From Saprospiraceae bacterium (GTDB taxonomy: Bacteria; Bacteroidota; Bacteroidia; Chitinophagales; Saprospiraceae), in assembly GCA_022844265.1 (NCBI GenBank), contig JALHMA010000012.1, positions 1 through 37,096 of the forward strand: a DNA stretch of 37,096 bases. Reading direction: 5' to 3'. Each line of letters starts with the position of its first letter. The first letter of the stretch is position 1. Shown here piece by piece: positions 26,701-34,972 of the stretch. Below the pieces are notes generated by a model. It searched no databases, was not told where the DNA came from, and saw only the letters and a program-made list of their open reading frames with translations. Both the position numbers and the translations under genes were made by a program.

Positions 26701-26796
26701 GTGTTTTCGTGTTTTTGTGTGTTCGTGTTTTTGTGTTTTCGTCCGCAGACACTCTAAAACACTAAAACACTACAACACCAAAACCCTAAAACACCT
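26701..26796. repeat. Octamer array hairpin element between rpsN and rpsH
   Basis: The left array (26701-26742) has five 8-base units of the form gtgttttc/gtgttttt/gtgtgttc. The right array (26750-26796) has units cactaaaa, cactacaa, caccaaaa, ccctaaaa and cacct. The arms are largely complementary (gtgtttt with aaaacac) around a GC-rich loop, tccgcag. The period is 8, not 7. It begins 5 bases after the rpsN stop. Confidence 0.88.
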
Positions 26797-26801
26797 AATG
26801 T

Positions 26802-27071
26802 TTACCAGGATGCCTTGGTGATTCCTGGAATTTTACCATATAAAGCCATTTCACGGAACTTCACACGGCAGATACCGAATTTGCGCATGTATCCTTTCGG
26901 ACGACCAGTCAGCAAACAACGGTTGTGCAAACGAATCGGGTTAGCATTGCGCGGAAGTTTGTCCAGTGCTTCGTAATCACCGGCTTCCTTTAACTTTTTG
27001 CGCAGGGCGGCATATTTTGCAACCACACGCTGACGTTTTTGCTCCCGGGCAATGATGGATTTCTTAGCCAT
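26802..27071 (-). CDS. rpsN: 30S ribosomal protein S14, zinc-free form
   Basis: At 89 residues it is the long S14 type without the CxxC...CxxC zinc site of the short form; only isolated cysteines remain ([20 protein letters not shown]). It ends with the typical [17 protein letters not shown]. It helps assemble the 30S head. It is 32 bases after rplE and 143 bases before rpsH. Confidence 0.98.
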   Translation of the reverse strand: MAKKSIIAREQKRQRVVAKYAALRKKLKEAGDYEALDKLPRNANPIRLHNRCLLTGRPKGYMRKFGICRVKFREMALYGKIPGITKASW

Positions 27072-27103
27072 TTTGCTCTATATCTGATTGAGTGTGAGGT
27101 ATC

Positions 27104-27673
27104 TTATTGTTGTTGCTGTTGCTTCTTAACAAACGGGATACCAATTTCTTTTAACAGTGCGTACGCTTCAGCATCCGTTTTAGCGGAAGTGATAAAGGAA
27201 ATGTCCATACCCATGATTTTCGACACCTTATCGATGTCTATTTCCGGGAATATGATCTGTTCCGTCACACCCATAGTGAAGTTGCCGCGACCATCAAATG
27301 ATTTGTCGTTGATCCCGCGGAAGTCGCGTACACGAGGCATCGCGATCGAAATAAAACGATCGAGAAATTCGTACATGCGTTCGCCGCGCAAAGTAACGCG
27401 CACACCGATGGGCATTCCTTCCCGAAGTTTGAAGTTCGAGACAGAGGTGCGGGCCTTGGTAGACACGGCTTTCTGACCAACGATGGTCGAAAGTTCGTTC
27501 GCTGCGTTGTCGATCATCTTTTTATCGCCGGTAGCATCGCCGATGCCCTGGTTGATACAGATTTTCAACAGGCGCGGCGCCTGCATGACAGAAGAGTAGT
27601 TGAACTGCTGCATGAGCGCAGGCACCACTTCTTGCTGGTATTTTGTTTTGAGACGAGGTACGTATTTCATCAC
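27104..27673 (-). CDS. rplE: 50S ribosomal protein L5
   Basis: At 189 residues it begins [20 protein letters not shown], includes [12 protein letters not shown] and [29 protein letters not shown], and binds 5S rRNA at the central protuberance. The C-terminus ends in a short Gln run (KKQQQQQ), a small lineage-type addition. Its start overlaps the rplX stop by 4 bases, a classic coupling arrangement. Confidence 0.98.
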   Translation of the reverse strand: MMKYVPRLKTKYQQEVVPALMQQFNYSSVMQAPRLLKICINQGIGDATGDKKMIDNAANELSTIVGQKAVSTKARTSVSNFKLREGMPIGVRVTLRGERMYEFLDRFISIAMPRVRDFRGINDKSFDGRGNFTMGVTEQIIFPEIDIDKVSKIMGMDISFITSAKTDAEAYALLKEIGIPFVKKQQQQQ

Positions 27674-28017
27674 TTGATGATGTTTCCTGATTTTTTAGAA
27701 AAGCGAACCTTTTCGCCATTTTCTTCTACACGGTAGCCGATGCGCGTGGCTTCCCCGGTTTTGGGATCCACGTGTGCGAGGTTGGAGATGTGAATGGTTG
27801 CTTCCATTTCACGGATACCGCCTTCCTCTGTTTGCGAAGCCTTGACGTGCTTTTTCACAATATTGATGCCTTCCACGATTGCGCGGTTTTTATCGGTAAA
27901 CACCTGGAGAACCAGGCCCGTTTTACCTTTGTCGTCGCCGGAAATAACCATTACCTGGTCGCCCCGACGGACATGCAATTTTGGTGCGAAACGCTTTACT
28001 TTATTTTTCGTAGCCAT
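27670..28017 (-). CDS. rplX: 50S ribosomal protein L24
   Basis: At 115 residues it has a KOW motif ([21 protein letters not shown]) and the following [14 protein letters not shown]. It initiates 50S assembly and lies near the tunnel exit. It is 31 bases after rplN and overlaps rplE by 4 bases. Confidence 0.98.
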   Translation of the reverse strand: MATKNKVKRFAPKLHVRRGDQVMVISGDDKGKTGLVLQVFTDKNRAIVEGINIVKKHVKASQTEEGGIREMEATIHISNLAHVDPKTGEATRIGYRVEENGEKVRFSKKSGNIIK

Positions 28018-28048
28018 TGTAAAAATGTGCTAAATGGGTAATTGCTAA

Positions 28049-28414
28049 TTAGAGAACTTCAGGGGCCAATGAGATAATACGCATATAGTCCTTGTCGCGG
28101 AGTTCGCGGGCTACCGGCCCGAAAATACGCGTACCACGCGGCTCGTCAGAGGCATTCAACAGCACTACCGCATTGTCGTCAAAACGGATGTAGGAACCAT
28201 CCTTGCGGCGGATTTCTTTGCGTGTGCGAACGATAACAGCTTTGGACACTGTACCTTTCTTTACACCACCCGGAGAAGCATCTTTCACCGTCACGACGAT
28301 TTTATCGCCGACACCGGCATAACGCTGGCGGGTATGGCCCAATACGCGGATGCAAAGCACCTCTTTCGCGCCTGAATTATCGGCCACATTCAAACGAGAC
28401 TCTTGCTGAATCAT
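28049..28414 (-). CDS. rplN: 50S ribosomal protein L14
   Basis: At 121 residues it is almost pure conserved L14: [20 protein letters not shown] at the start, [21 protein letters not shown] in the middle. It forms intersubunit bridges with the 30S subunit. It lies 111 bases after rpsQ across a heptamer element and 31 bases before rplX. Confidence 0.98.
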   Translation of the reverse strand: MIQQESRLNVADNSGAKEVLCIRVLGHTRQRYAGVGDKIVVTVKDASPGGVKKGTVSKAVIVRTRKEIRRKDGSYIRFDDNAVVLLNASDEPRGTRIFGPVARELRDKDYMRIISLAPEVL

Positions 28415-28425
28415 AATCTTTATTA

Positions 28426-28524
28426 GTTATGAGTTAGGAGTTATGAGTGATGAGTTATTTGAATGGTTAGGAGTGAGGCAATGTGTGTCACTCATAACTC
28501 ATAACTTATAACTCATAACTATAA
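28426..28524. repeat. Heptamer array hairpin element between rpsQ and rplN
   Basis: The left array (28426-28476) has units gttatga, gttagga, gttatga, gtgatga and degenerate copies. The right array (28488-28524) has tcactca, taactca, taactta, taactca and taactat. The arms are reverse complements around a short loop, aggcaatgtgtg. The element fills almost the whole spacer and ends 1 base from the rpsQ stop. Confidence 0.9.
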
Positions 28525-28525
28525 A

Positions 28526-28789
28526 TCATTTCGCTCTTTCAAGGATTTCCACCAAACGCCAGCGCTTCATTTTACTGAGCGGACGCGTTTCCATGATGCG
28601 CACAGTATCACCGATATTACAAGTGTTCTCTTCGTCGTGTGCGAAGAACTTCTTGGAACGCTTTACGAATTTACCGTAAAGCGGGTGCATCAGGCGGCGC
28701 TCCACCTTGACGGCTACGGTTTTGTCCATTTTATTGGACACGACCACGCCGGTTTTTTGTTTACGAAGATTTCTTACTACTGCTTCCAT
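28526..28789 (-). CDS. rpsQ: 30S ribosomal protein S17
   Basis: At 87 residues it is an OB-fold S17: [20 protein letters not shown], then [20 protein letters not shown], then [19 protein letters not shown]. It binds 16S rRNA early in assembly. The length is normal. It is 29 bases after rpmC. Confidence 0.98.
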   Translation of the reverse strand: MEAVVRNLRKQKTGVVVSNKMDKTVAVKVERRLMHPLYGKFVKRSKKFFAHDEENTCNIGDTVRIMETRPLSKMKRWRLVEILERAK

Positions 28790-28818
28790 CTATTTAGATG
28801 TAAATGAGTTGAACGCTT

Positions 28819-29079
28819 TTATTTCTGGCGACGGCGGCGAATCCGCAACTTGGACCGCAGTTCAAGTTGCTCGGGAGTCATCACTGCTAATTCCCTTTTC
28901 CGGCCTTCCGTGAGGATACGGGATATGTTGCGGCGAATTTCGCGCAATTCCATCGGATTGGCGATCCCTTTGACCGCATGGTCGAATTTCATTTGCTGGT
29001 ACTCCGTTTCCATGCTTGCCAGTTCGGCTTGCAGGTCGGCGACAGTCATGTCAGCAAGTTCCAATTTCTCCTTTGCCAT
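28819..29079 (-). CDS. rpmC: 50S ribosomal protein L29 with basic C-terminal extension
   Basis: At 86 residues, the two-helix L29 core (MTVADLQAELASMETEYQQM, then ELREIRRNISRILTEGRKRE) is clear. It is followed by about 20 extra residues ending in KLRIRRRRQK, compared with about 63-70 residues in most bacteria. L29 lies beside the tunnel exit and contributes to docking of nascent-chain factors. It is 74 bases after rplP and 29 bases before rpsQ. Confidence 0.97.
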   Translation of the reverse strand: MAKEKLELADMTVADLQAELASMETEYQQMKFDHAVKGIANPMELREIRRNISRILTEGRKRELAVMTPEQLELRSKLRIRRRRQK

Positions 29080-29089
29080 TTTATTTTTG

Positions 29090-29147
29090 TTGATGGTTTA
29101 CAAGAGTTGACAGTTTATAAACCTATAAACCATCCACTCATAAACTT
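29090..29147. repeat. Degenerate heptamer hairpin between rplP and rpmC
   Basis: Arms gatggttt (29091-29098 region) and aaaccatc (29127-29134 region) and the inner pair gtttata/tataaac form a stem. Units resemble gtttata and gttgaca with 7- to 10-base spacing, so this looks like a worn copy of the hairpin elements in neighbouring spacers. It begins 6 bases after the rplP stop. Confidence 0.5.
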
Positions 29148-29153
29148 TAATTT

Positions 29154-29573
29154 TTATCTTTCAAAGTCGTACCGCGTTACTGCTTTGCAGAGCACCGGAA
29201 GTTTTTGTGCAGCAAGTCGAAGCGACTCGTATGCCAGTTCTTCCGTAACTCCTTCAATCTCGAACAGTATACGACCTGGTTGAACTTCACAAACATAGTG
29301 GTCGACAGCACCTTTACCTTTACCCATACGAACTTCCGCAGGCTTGGAGGTAAGCGGTTTGTCGGGGAAGATGCGAATCCACACCTTACCTTCCCGTTTC
29401 ATGTGGCGCGTCAGTGCAATACGAGCGGACTCGATCTGACGGCTGGTGATACGGCTGAATTCCATAGATTTCAGGCCGAAAGACCCGAAAGAGATGGAAC
29501 TCCCCTTGTTTGCAAGCCCGCGATTGCGGCCTTTGTGTTGCTTGCGATATTTTTGACGTTTTGGCTGTAACAT
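29154..29573 (-). CDS. rplP: 50S ribosomal protein L16
   Basis: At 139 residues it starts [20 protein letters not shown] and has the typical [23 protein letters not shown]. It lines the A-site tRNA path and peptidyl transferase surroundings. The length is normal. Unusually, a 208-base spacer with a likely promoter and an octamer hairpin element separates it from rpsC. Confidence 0.98.
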   Translation of the reverse strand: MLQPKRQKYRKQHKGRNRGLANKGSSISFGSFGLKSMEFSRITSRQIESARIALTRHMKREGKVWIRIFPDKPLTSKPAEVRMGKGKGAVDHYVCEVQPGRILFEIEGVTEELAYESLRLAAQKLPVLCKAVTRYDFER

Positions 29574-29646
29574 CCTGTGTCAATTTAAAAGCCTGTCAAT
29601 CAATGTTTTGTGCTCTATTTACTTTGTATATCCCGAAAACGGGCTG

Positions 29647-29679
29647 CAAAGGTACAACACAAGACAAGATTTTTCAAAA
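29647..29679 (-). promoter_or_regulatory. Internal promoter upstream of rplP
   Basis: The minus strand has TTTTG (29675-29679), 20 bases, then TACCTTTG (29647-29654), a full match to the Bacteroidota consensus TTTG-N19-21-TAnnTTTG. Transcription would begin near 29640, about 65 bases before the rplP ATG at 29573. It lies inside the otherwise continuous S10 operon and would allow rplP and the genes after it to be expressed independently of rpsJ-rpsC. Confidence 0.65.
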
Positions 29680-29692
29680 GTTAGCATTAAAT

Positions 29693-29781
29693 GATCTGAG
29701 TATTTGAGGATTTGAGGATTTGAGTATCTGACTTATTAAGGGATGCCTTGGTCGAATCTTCAAATACTCGAATCTTCAAAA
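29693..29781. repeat. Octamer array hairpin element between rpsC and rplP
   Basis: The left array (29692-29731) has 8-base units gtatttga, ggatttga, ggatttga and gtatctga. The right array (29752-29783) has tcgaatct, tcaaatac, tcgaatct and tcaaaact. tcaaatac is the exact reverse complement of gtatttga. The right array meets the rpsC stop codon with no gap. Confidence 0.88.
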
Positions 29782-30801
29782 CTATCTGCGCGGGCCGCCG
29801 CCGCTTCCACCGCGATTACCGCCGCCGCCGCTTCCGCCGCGATTGCCGCCACCACCGGTTCCGCCGCCGCGATTACCACCGCCGCCGGTTCCGCCGCCGC
29901 GATTGCCGCCGCCGCCGGTTCCGCCGCGATTGCCACCGCGATTACCGCCACCGCCGCCTTCGCGACGATCACCGCGTTCTCCGCGGTCGCCGCCTTCGCG
30001 ACGATCACCGCCACCGCGGCGATCTCCGCCGCGATCTCCACCACCGCCTCTGCGATCTCCGCCGCGGTCGCCGCCGCCTTCGCGACGATCACCACCGGTT
30101 CCTTCAGCTGCTGCGAACGGAGTCAGTTCGCGTTTAGTCAGTACTTCTCCTTTGAAAAGCCATACTTTGATACCGATTTTACCGTATACGGTCTGGGCTT
30201 CCACCCAGGCGTAGTCGATGTCGGCACGGAAAGTATGCAGAGGCGTACGACCTTCTTTATATTCCTCGCTGCGTGCAATTTCGGCGCCACCTACACGACC
30301 GCTGATACGCACCTTGATTCCTTCTGCTCCGGCACGCATGGTACCTTGAATAGAACCTTTGATGGCCCGGCGATAGTTGATACGCGCTTCAATTTGTTTG
30401 GCGATTTGTTCGCCTACAATGTTCGCATCGAGTTCAGGCTTCCGGATTTCAAAGATGTTGATTTGAACATCTTTGCCCGTGAGCACCTTGAGTTCTTCTT
30501 TTATCAGGTCAACTTCCTTACCACCTTTGCCGATAATGATACCGGGACGGCTGGTATGGATGGTGACGGTAACCCGCTTCATCGTACGTTCAATGACAAC
30601 ACGGCTGATACCGTTTTGCATTGGCTTGTTACGGTCGCGCGGATCGGCCGTTGCCGTTTTTGGACGGCGCGCACGGAGGTAGTTACGAATTTTTTCGTCT
30701 TCCACCACTTTAAGACCGTAGTCTTTGTCGGCATACCAGTTAGAATCCCAACCGCGAATGATGCCCAAGCGATTACCAATCGGATTTGCTTTTTGACCCA
30801 T
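29782..30801 (-). CDS. rpsC: 30S ribosomal protein S3 with Gly/Arg-rich C-terminal tail
   Basis: Residues 1-230 are S3: start [22 protein letters not shown]-domain GxxG loop at 91-94 ([10 protein letters not shown]), and [11 protein letters not shown] at the end of the fold. S3 lies at the mRNA entry of the 30S subunit. Compared with the S3 of relatives that I remember, there is an insertion of about 13 residues near 45-62 ([20 protein letters not shown]). From about 234 to 339 the protein is almost only Gly, Arg, Asp and Asn: first GGDRRGGG-type units, then tandem [10 protein letters not shown] decapeptides. Total length 339, against roughly 205-280 in other bacteria. It lies 36 bases after rplV and 208 bases before rplP. 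Confidence 0.97.
   Translation of the reverse strand: MGQKANPIGNRLGIIRGWDSNWYADKDYGLKVVEDEKIRNYLRARRPKTATADPRDRNKPMQNGISRVVIERTMKRVTVTIHTSRPGIIIGKGGKEVDLIKEELKVLTGKDVQINIFEIRKPELDANIVGEQIAKQIEARINYRRAIKGSIQGTMRAGAEGIKVRISGRVGGAEIARSEEYKEGRTPLHTFRADIDYAWVEAQTVYGKIGIKVWLFKGEVLTKRELTPFAAAEGTGGDRREGGGDRGGDRRGGGGDRGGDRRGGGDRREGGDRGERGDRREGGGGGNRGGNRGGTGGGGNRGGGTGGGGNRGGGTGGGGNRGGSGGGGNRGGSGGGPRR
29785..29933. repeat. Tandem 30-base coding repeat in the rpsC tail
   Basis: About five units of 27-30 bases encode NRGG(G)TGGGG or NRGGSGGGG. They are nearly identical at DNA level (ccgccgccgg/ttccgccgcc pattern on the plus strand), which points to recent expansion by slippage or unequal exchange. Confidence 0.8.
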
Positions 30802-30837
30802 TTTATTACTGAATGAGGATGTGCGAATGAGTGATTT

Positions 30838-31209
30838 CTAAGAGATTTGTTCGGTGTCGAGCGCTACACGGTTTGCTACAACGATCGTAACGTGGTTACG
30901 GCGTTTGCGCACCCTGTATGCACGGCCTTGTGGCGCCGGAAGAAAGCGATAAATAATGCCTCCTCCGTCTACAAAGGCTGTTTTAATGTAGAGTTCGTAG
31001 TCGTCAGCGGCGCCTGCCTGCTCGGATTTCTGTTCCCAATTGTTGATAGCGGACAGTACCAGCTTTTCGAGCCATACTGCTGCTTCTTTATTGGTGTATT
31101 TCAGAATGCCGAGGGCATCTACCACCTTCTTACCGCGAATGTTATCTACTACGAGACGCATTTTGCGGGGCGACATCGGACAATTTCTCAGTTTAGCTAC
31201 TGCTTCCAT
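30838..31209 (-). CDS. rplV: 50S ribosomal protein L22
   Basis: At 123 residues it has the L22 core MSPRKMRLVVDNIRGKKVVD and a C-terminal beta hairpin (RAYRVRKRRNHVTIVV) that reaches into the exit tunnel, the site altered in macrolide-resistant mutants of other species. It is 69 bases after rpsS and 36 bases before rpsC. Confidence 0.98.
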   Translation of the reverse strand: MEAVAKLRNCPMSPRKMRLVVDNIRGKKVVDALGILKYTNKEAAVWLEKLVLSAINNWEQKSEQAGAADDYELYIKTAFVDGGGIIYRFLPAPQGRAYRVRKRRNHVTIVVANRVALDTEQIS

Positions 31210-31278
31210 TGTTTATTTAAATTTGAAATCAAATTGCTGAAAATCAAGAAATTATGATCTACAACACCTGATAACCCA

Positions 31279-31545
31279 TTATTTTTTATTACCACCGTGA
31301 CCACGGAAATTTCGGGTTGGAGAAAACTCACCGAGTTTGTGACCCACCATATTTTCCGTTACGAATACAGGAACAAACGTTTTACCATTGTGTACAGCAA
31401 TTGTTTCACCGACCATGTCGGGAATAATCATTGAAGCACGGCTCCAGGTTTTAATCACCTGTTTACGGTTGCTCAGTTTTGACTTTACCACTTTTTCCAT
31501 CAATTTATGATGGATGTAAGGGCCTTTTTTGAGTGAACGCGGCAT
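31279..31545 (-). CDS. rpsS: 30S ribosomal protein S19
   Basis: At 88 residues it starts [19 protein letters not shown] and has [20 protein letters not shown], then [17 protein letters not shown]. It sits at the top of the 30S head next to S13 and takes part in intersubunit bridges. The length is normal. It lies 31 bases after rplB. Confidence 0.98.
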   Translation of the reverse strand: MPRSLKKGPYIHHKLMEKVVKSKLSNRKQVIKTWSRASMIIPDMVGETIAVHNGKTFVPVFVTENMVGHKLGEFSPTRNFRGHGGNKK

Positions 31546-31576
31546 ATCTCAGTTACAATTATGAGTCCGGTTAAAT

Positions 31577-32407
31577 TTATTTACCCGTTTTGCGACGGTT
31601 GATAATCAGTGCATTGGATGCTTTTGTACGGCTGCGCGTTTTAGCACCTTTGGCTTTCAGACCTTTCCGTGTACGTGGGTGGCCTCCTGAAGCGCGGCCT
31701 TCACCGCCACCCATCGGGTGATCCACCGGATTCATTACGACCGGACGTGTACGTGGTCTCCAGCCTTTCCAGCGCATACGACCTGCCTTACCCATGATTT
31801 CGAGACTGTGGTCTCCATTGCCTACAACACCGATGGTGGCGCGGCAGGTAATCAGGATACGACGGGTTTCGCCGGATGGCAATTTCAGTACGGCATAGCG
31901 GTCTTCACGGCCCATCATCTGGGCGCTGTTACCGGCGCTGCGTACCAGCACTCCACCTTGTCCGGGTTGCATTTCCACGTTGTGGACAAACGCGCCCAGG
32001 GGTACTTCCGCCAGATAAAGGCAGTTGCCCGTATCGGGTGTAACACCACGGCCGGAATGTACTACCTGGCCAACTTCCAGACCTTTCGGGGCCAGGATGT
32101 ACAGCTTTTCGCCATCGGCATATTGAACCAGCGCGATGTAAGCACTGCGATTCGGGTCATACTGAATAGACTGAACCGTTGCTGCACCTTCTTTATCACG
32201 TCGGAAGTCAATAAAGCGGTAACGACGCTTGTGACCACCACCACGGTTACGCATGGTACGGTGACCGTCGCTGTTGCGACCGCCTGTACTGCCAAACGTG
32301 GTGAGCAATGACTTCTCAGGTTTTGCGCCTTTCGTCAGTTCATCCCTCGAAACGGCTACCCGGAAACGTTGTCCCGGCGTCAGCGGATTGAATTTCTTAA
32401 CTGCCAT
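31577..32407 (-). CDS. rplB: 50S ribosomal protein L2
   Basis: At 276 residues it shows [24 protein letters not shown]-like [14 protein letters not shown], and the highly conserved [18 protein letters not shown], in which His230 corresponds to His229 of E. coli near the peptidyl transferase centre. It is needed for subunit association and tRNA binding. It is 107 bases after rplW across a heptamer element and 31 bases before rpsS. Confidence 0.99.
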   Translation of the reverse strand: MAVKKFNPLTPGQRFRVAVSRDELTKGAKPEKSLLTTFGSTGGRNSDGHRTMRNRGGGHKRRYRFIDFRRDKEGAATVQSIQYDPNRSAYIALVQYADGEKLYILAPKGLEVGQVVHSGRGVTPDTGNCLYLAEVPLGAFVHNVEMQPGQGGVLVRSAGNSAQMMGREDRYAVLKLPSGETRRILITCRATIGVVGNGDHSLEIMGKAGRMRWKGWRPRTRPVVMNPVDHPMGGGEGRASGGHPRTRKGLKAKGAKTRSRTKASNALIINRRKTGK

Positions 32408-32418
32408 TTTTTTTGTAT

Positions 32419-32515
32419 GTTATTGGTTATTGGTTATTCGTTATTGGTGTGCGCTGCGCTTGGCTTTTGATGCCGAATCTGGCGCCCTGATAACTATTAA
32501 CTAATAACTATTAAC
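32419..32515. repeat. Heptamer array hairpin element between rplW and rplB
   Basis: The left array (32419-32446) has gttattg, gttattg, gttattc and gttattg. The right array (32488-32515) has tgataac, tattaac, taataac and tattaac. The middle contains ttggctttt, also present in two other elements of this window. The right array meets the rplW stop codon. Confidence 0.9.
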
Positions 32516-32817
32516 TATTCTTCTGTGCCGCCGAAGATGTCGATGGTTTCGCCTGGAGTCAGGGTAACGAACGCCTTTTTGTAGGAGGATTTCGTACCTT
32601 TTACTACAGCCGTCTTCGTGCTGCGAGATTTCGGTTTGCCCGGCATAATTGCCGTATTGACTTTGTCGACAGAAACGTTGAACTGTTTTTCGACTGCTTT
32701 TTTGATCTCAATCTTGTTCACGTCCCTGTTCACCACGAACGCATACGTGTTGCGCTTGTCAGCGAGTTGTGTCGCTTTCTCGGTGATGACCGGCCGTATT
32801 AAAATTTGCTTAGCCAT
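32515..32817 (-). CDS. rplW: 50S ribosomal protein L23
   Basis: At 100 residues it has MAKQILIRPVITEKATQLAD and KIEIKKAVEKQFNVSVDKVN, followed by the extended loop MPGKPKSRSTKTAVVKGTKS that enters the tunnel region. It forms the docking site for trigger factor and SRP at the tunnel exit. The length is normal. Repeat elements lie in the spacers on both sides (84 and 107 bases). Confidence 0.98.
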   Translation of the reverse strand: MAKQILIRPVITEKATQLADKRNTYAFVVNRDVNKIEIKKAVEKQFNVSVDKVNTAIMPGKPKSRSTKTAVVKGTKSSYKKAFVTLTPGETIDIFGGTEE

Positions 32818-32827
32818 AACTTTTTTA

Positions 32828-32901
32828 GTTATCGGTTGTGCGTTGTGAGTTGTGAGTTGTGAGTATCAAATACTCACTATTCACTACTGACTATTCACAA
32901 C
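32828..32901. repeat. Heptamer array hairpin element (unit GTTGTGA) between rplD and rplW
   Basis: The left array has gttatcg, gttgtgc and three copies of gttgtga (32828-32862). The centre is the palindrome gagtat-caa-atactc. The right array has tcactat, tcactac, tgactat and tcacaac (about 32873-32900). It ends next to the rplD stop at 32902. Confidence 0.9.
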
Positions 32902-33528
32902 CTACTCGCAGTTTTCTTTAATTTTCTCAATAGCGCTTTCCGAGATCACTACTGCGCCTGCCTGCATGATCTGATAAGTATTCAGATCGGTAGCGGGTGC
33001 AATGGTTGCCTTCTCAATATTCCGGCAGGACAGGTACAACATTTTGTCGTAGGCTCCTGTCACTGTCAGCGGCTTTTTGTCGGCTACTTGCAGTGCGTTC
33101 AGAATGGCCAGGAACTGGCTGGTTTTTGGCGCATCGAACGTGAAATCTTCCACGATGATGATACCACCGGCTTGTGCCTTGGCAGACAACGCGCTGCGAC
33201 GAGCCAGGCGACGCACTTTGGCGTTTACCTGAATATCGTAGTTGCGGGGGCGTGGGCCGAATACTCGACCGCCACCACGGTACAACGGGTTGTTGATGTC
33301 GCCTTTACGGGAGCCGCCTGTTCCTTTTTGCTTGTGCAACTTGCGGGTTGAACCGCTCATTTCACTGCGCTCTTTGGATTTGTGCGTGCCCTGACGCTGT
33401 GCGTTGAGGTAGCGTTTCACATCGAGCCATACGCTGTGCTCGTGCGGTTCGATACCGAATATCTCATCCGGGAGGGTCACTGACCGGCCCGTGGATTCGC
33501 CTTGGATGTTATAGACCGAAATTTGCAT
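32902..33528 (-). CDS. rplD: 50S ribosomal protein L4
   Basis: At 208 residues, the internal loop GTGGSRKGDINNPLYRGGG that reaches the exit tunnel is typical, as is RRLARRSALSAKAQ. In E. coli L4 also represses the S10 operon through its leader RNA; whether that occurs here is unknown. It lies 29 bases after rplC and 84 bases before rplW. Confidence 0.98.
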   Translation of the reverse strand: MQISVYNIQGESTGRSVTLPDEIFGIEPHEHSVWLDVKRYLNAQRQGTHKSKERSEMSGSTRKLHKQKGTGGSRKGDINNPLYRGGGRVFGPRPRNYDIQVNAKVRRLARRSALSAKAQAGGIIIVEDFTFDAPKTSQFLAILNALQVADKKPLTVTGAYDKMLYLSCRNIEKATIAPATDLNTYQIMQAGAVVISESAIEKIKENCE

Positions 33529-33557
33529 TTCCGAAGAAATTAGTATTGGTCAAGAAA

Positions 33558-34181
33558 TTATTTTTCAATTGTTACATAAGCGCCCTTATGGCCTGGAATC
33601 GCACCCTTGATGAGGATGATATTCTGTTCCGGGAACACTTTCATAATTTGCAGACGGCGAACTTTCACCTGGGCGTGACCCATGTGACCACCCATACGCA
33701 TGCCTTTCATTACTTTCGCAGCGAAAGAAGAGTTACCCAGGGAGCCGGGAGCGCGCAGACGGTTGTGCTGGCCGTGTGTTTGTTGCATGACACCGCCGAA
33801 GCCGTGCCGTTTAACTACACCCTGGAAACCTTTACCTTTGGAGGTGCCGGTGACCAACACTTTGTCGCCTTCCTCAAAAATATCGGTGACGGTTACTTCG
33901 TCGCCCAGATTTTTAGAAAGGTTCGAGTCCCGAAACTCCTGTACTTTATGAAGCGGCTCTTCCAAGCCGGCTTTGCTAAAGTGGCCCATCAGAGCCTTGG
34001 GAGTATTCTTTGTTTTGCGATCGCCGAAAGCCAACTGGAGCGCTGAATAGCCGTCCGTTTCTTCTGTGCGAATTTGCGTTACTACGCAGGGGCCTGCCTC
34101 AATAATCGTGACTGCAACGTTCTTGCCGTTCTTGTCATAGATACTGGTCATGCCGATTTTTTTGCCAATCAGACCGTTCAC
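33558..34181 (-). CDS. rplC: 50S ribosomal protein L3
   Basis: At 207 residues it begins [20 protein letters not shown], and the long loop with [20 protein letters not shown], which contains the Gln methylated by PrmB in other bacteria, approaches the peptidyl transferase centre. The length is normal. A 189-base spacer separates it from rpsJ, longer than most in the operon. Confidence 0.98.
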   Translation of the reverse strand: MNGLIGKKIGMTSIYDKNGKNVAVTIIEAGPCVVTQIRTEETDGYSALQLAFGDRKTKNTPKALMGHFSKAGLEEPLHKVQEFRDSNLSKNLGDEVTVTDIFEEGDKVLVTGTSKGKGFQGVVKRHGFGGVMQQTHGQHNRLRAPGSLGNSSFAAKVMKGMRMGGHMGHAQVKVRRLQIMKVFPEQNIILIKGAIPGHKGAYVTIEK

Positions 34182-34252
34182 TGTGTCGTTTATTTATATA
34201 ATTGAACGATACGTAGAATTTCTTTCAAATCGTGTTCCGGTAAAGCGAGCAT

Positions 34253-34289
34253 GCGAAAAGCGACTTTCCGTTTTGCGGAACCGCTTTCG
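34253..34289 (-). other. Nested hairpin in the rpsJ-rplC spacer
   Basis: Arms CGAAAAGCG (34254-34262) and CGCTTTCG (34282-34289) pair with one bulged A around an inner stem TTCCG/CGGAA with loop TTTTG (34266-34280). It lies in the 189-base gap between rpsJ and rplC, where a regulatory leader for the downstream genes could be placed. It contains no tandem heptamers and no promoter box that I can see. Confidence 0.45.
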
Positions 34290-34370
34290 AATGTATTCAG
34301 TTAGTACGATAACCGCCACCACTTTGAATACCCCCGGAAACAACAGACTTGACTCCTTAGAATTTGCGAA

Positions 34371-34679
34371 TTAGGTGAGCTTGACTTGAATGTCAACACC
34401 GCTCGGCAGTTCCAACTTGGAGAGAGCGTCCACCGTCTTTTGTGTCGGTGTGTAGATTTCAATCAAGCGCTTGTGGGTGCGCAACTGGAACTGCTCACGA
34501 GCTTTCTTATTCACGTGCGGAGAACGCAGCACGGTGAATATTTCTTTCTCGGTTGGCAGCGGAATCGGACCAGTTACAACGGCTCCACTCGCACGTACTG
34601 TCTTGACGATTTTCTCGGTAGACTTGTCTACCAAGTTGTAGTCGTAAGACCGAAGTTTGATGCGAATTTTCTGATTCAT
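34371..34679 (-). CDS. rpsJ: 30S ribosomal protein S10
   Basis: At 102 residues it is canonical S10 ([60 protein letters not shown]). It serves in the 30S head and, in bacteria with NusB, in antitermination. It is the first gene of the superoperon, with a promoter about 95 bases upstream. The usual preceding gene in many relatives, fusA, is not here; the next gene upstream is an unrelated exported protein. Confidence 0.99.
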   Translation of the reverse strand: MNQKIRIKLRSYDYNLVDKSTEKIVKTVRASGAVVTGPIPLPTEKEIFTVLRSPHVNKKAREQFQLRTHKRLIEIYTPTQKTVDALSKLELPSGVDIQVKLT

Positions 34680-34770
34680 TACCCTGAAAGGAATTTAAAA
34701 TTTCAATTTCATTGCTTTGGAAGCCGTTCTACAAAATTCCATTCTGTGTCCCTTGCTTCAAAAGCGAGCG

Positions 34771-34802
34771 CAAAGGTAAGCTCAGGGATTTTAAAAAACC
34801 AA
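34771..34802 (-). promoter_or_regulatory. Promoter of the S10-spc-alpha superoperon
   Basis: On the minus strand TTGG (34799-34802), 20 bases, then TACCTTTG (34771-34778) matches the Bacteroidota promoter pattern. Transcription would start near 34764, giving an rpsJ leader of about 85 bases. No other -7 match is seen upstream of rpsJ. Confidence 0.7.
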
Positions 34803-34873
34803 GCAGGTTTGAAAATTTTCTGAAAAAACTTTTGGAGGCGGGAACTTTGGGTGGTTTGGGCTGAATCTTATTC

Positions 34874-34972
34874 GTTATTGGTTATTCGTTATTGGTTATT
34901 CGTGTGGTTGCTTTTGGCTTGAGTAAGGAACTTGGCCAAGAGCAACCACCCTGATAACTGATAACTGATAAC
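34874..34972. repeat. Heptamer array hairpin element downstream of the outer-membrane protein gene
   Basis: The left array has gttattg, gttattc, gttattg and gttattc (34874-34901). The inner 15-base inverted repeat, gtggttgcttttggc (34904-34918) and gccaagagcaaccac (34935-34949), has one mismatch. The right array has three tgataac units (34952-34972). It ends at the stop codon of the upstream gene and, being compound, could act as its terminator. Confidence 0.9.

Noticed and set aside
29743-30816. A 357-residue plus-strand frame opposite rpsC, very rich in Ala, Thr and Ile
   Set aside because: It is the antisense of the Gly/Arg-rich repeat tail and body of S3; low complexity, no family motifs, and the minus-strand gene is certain.
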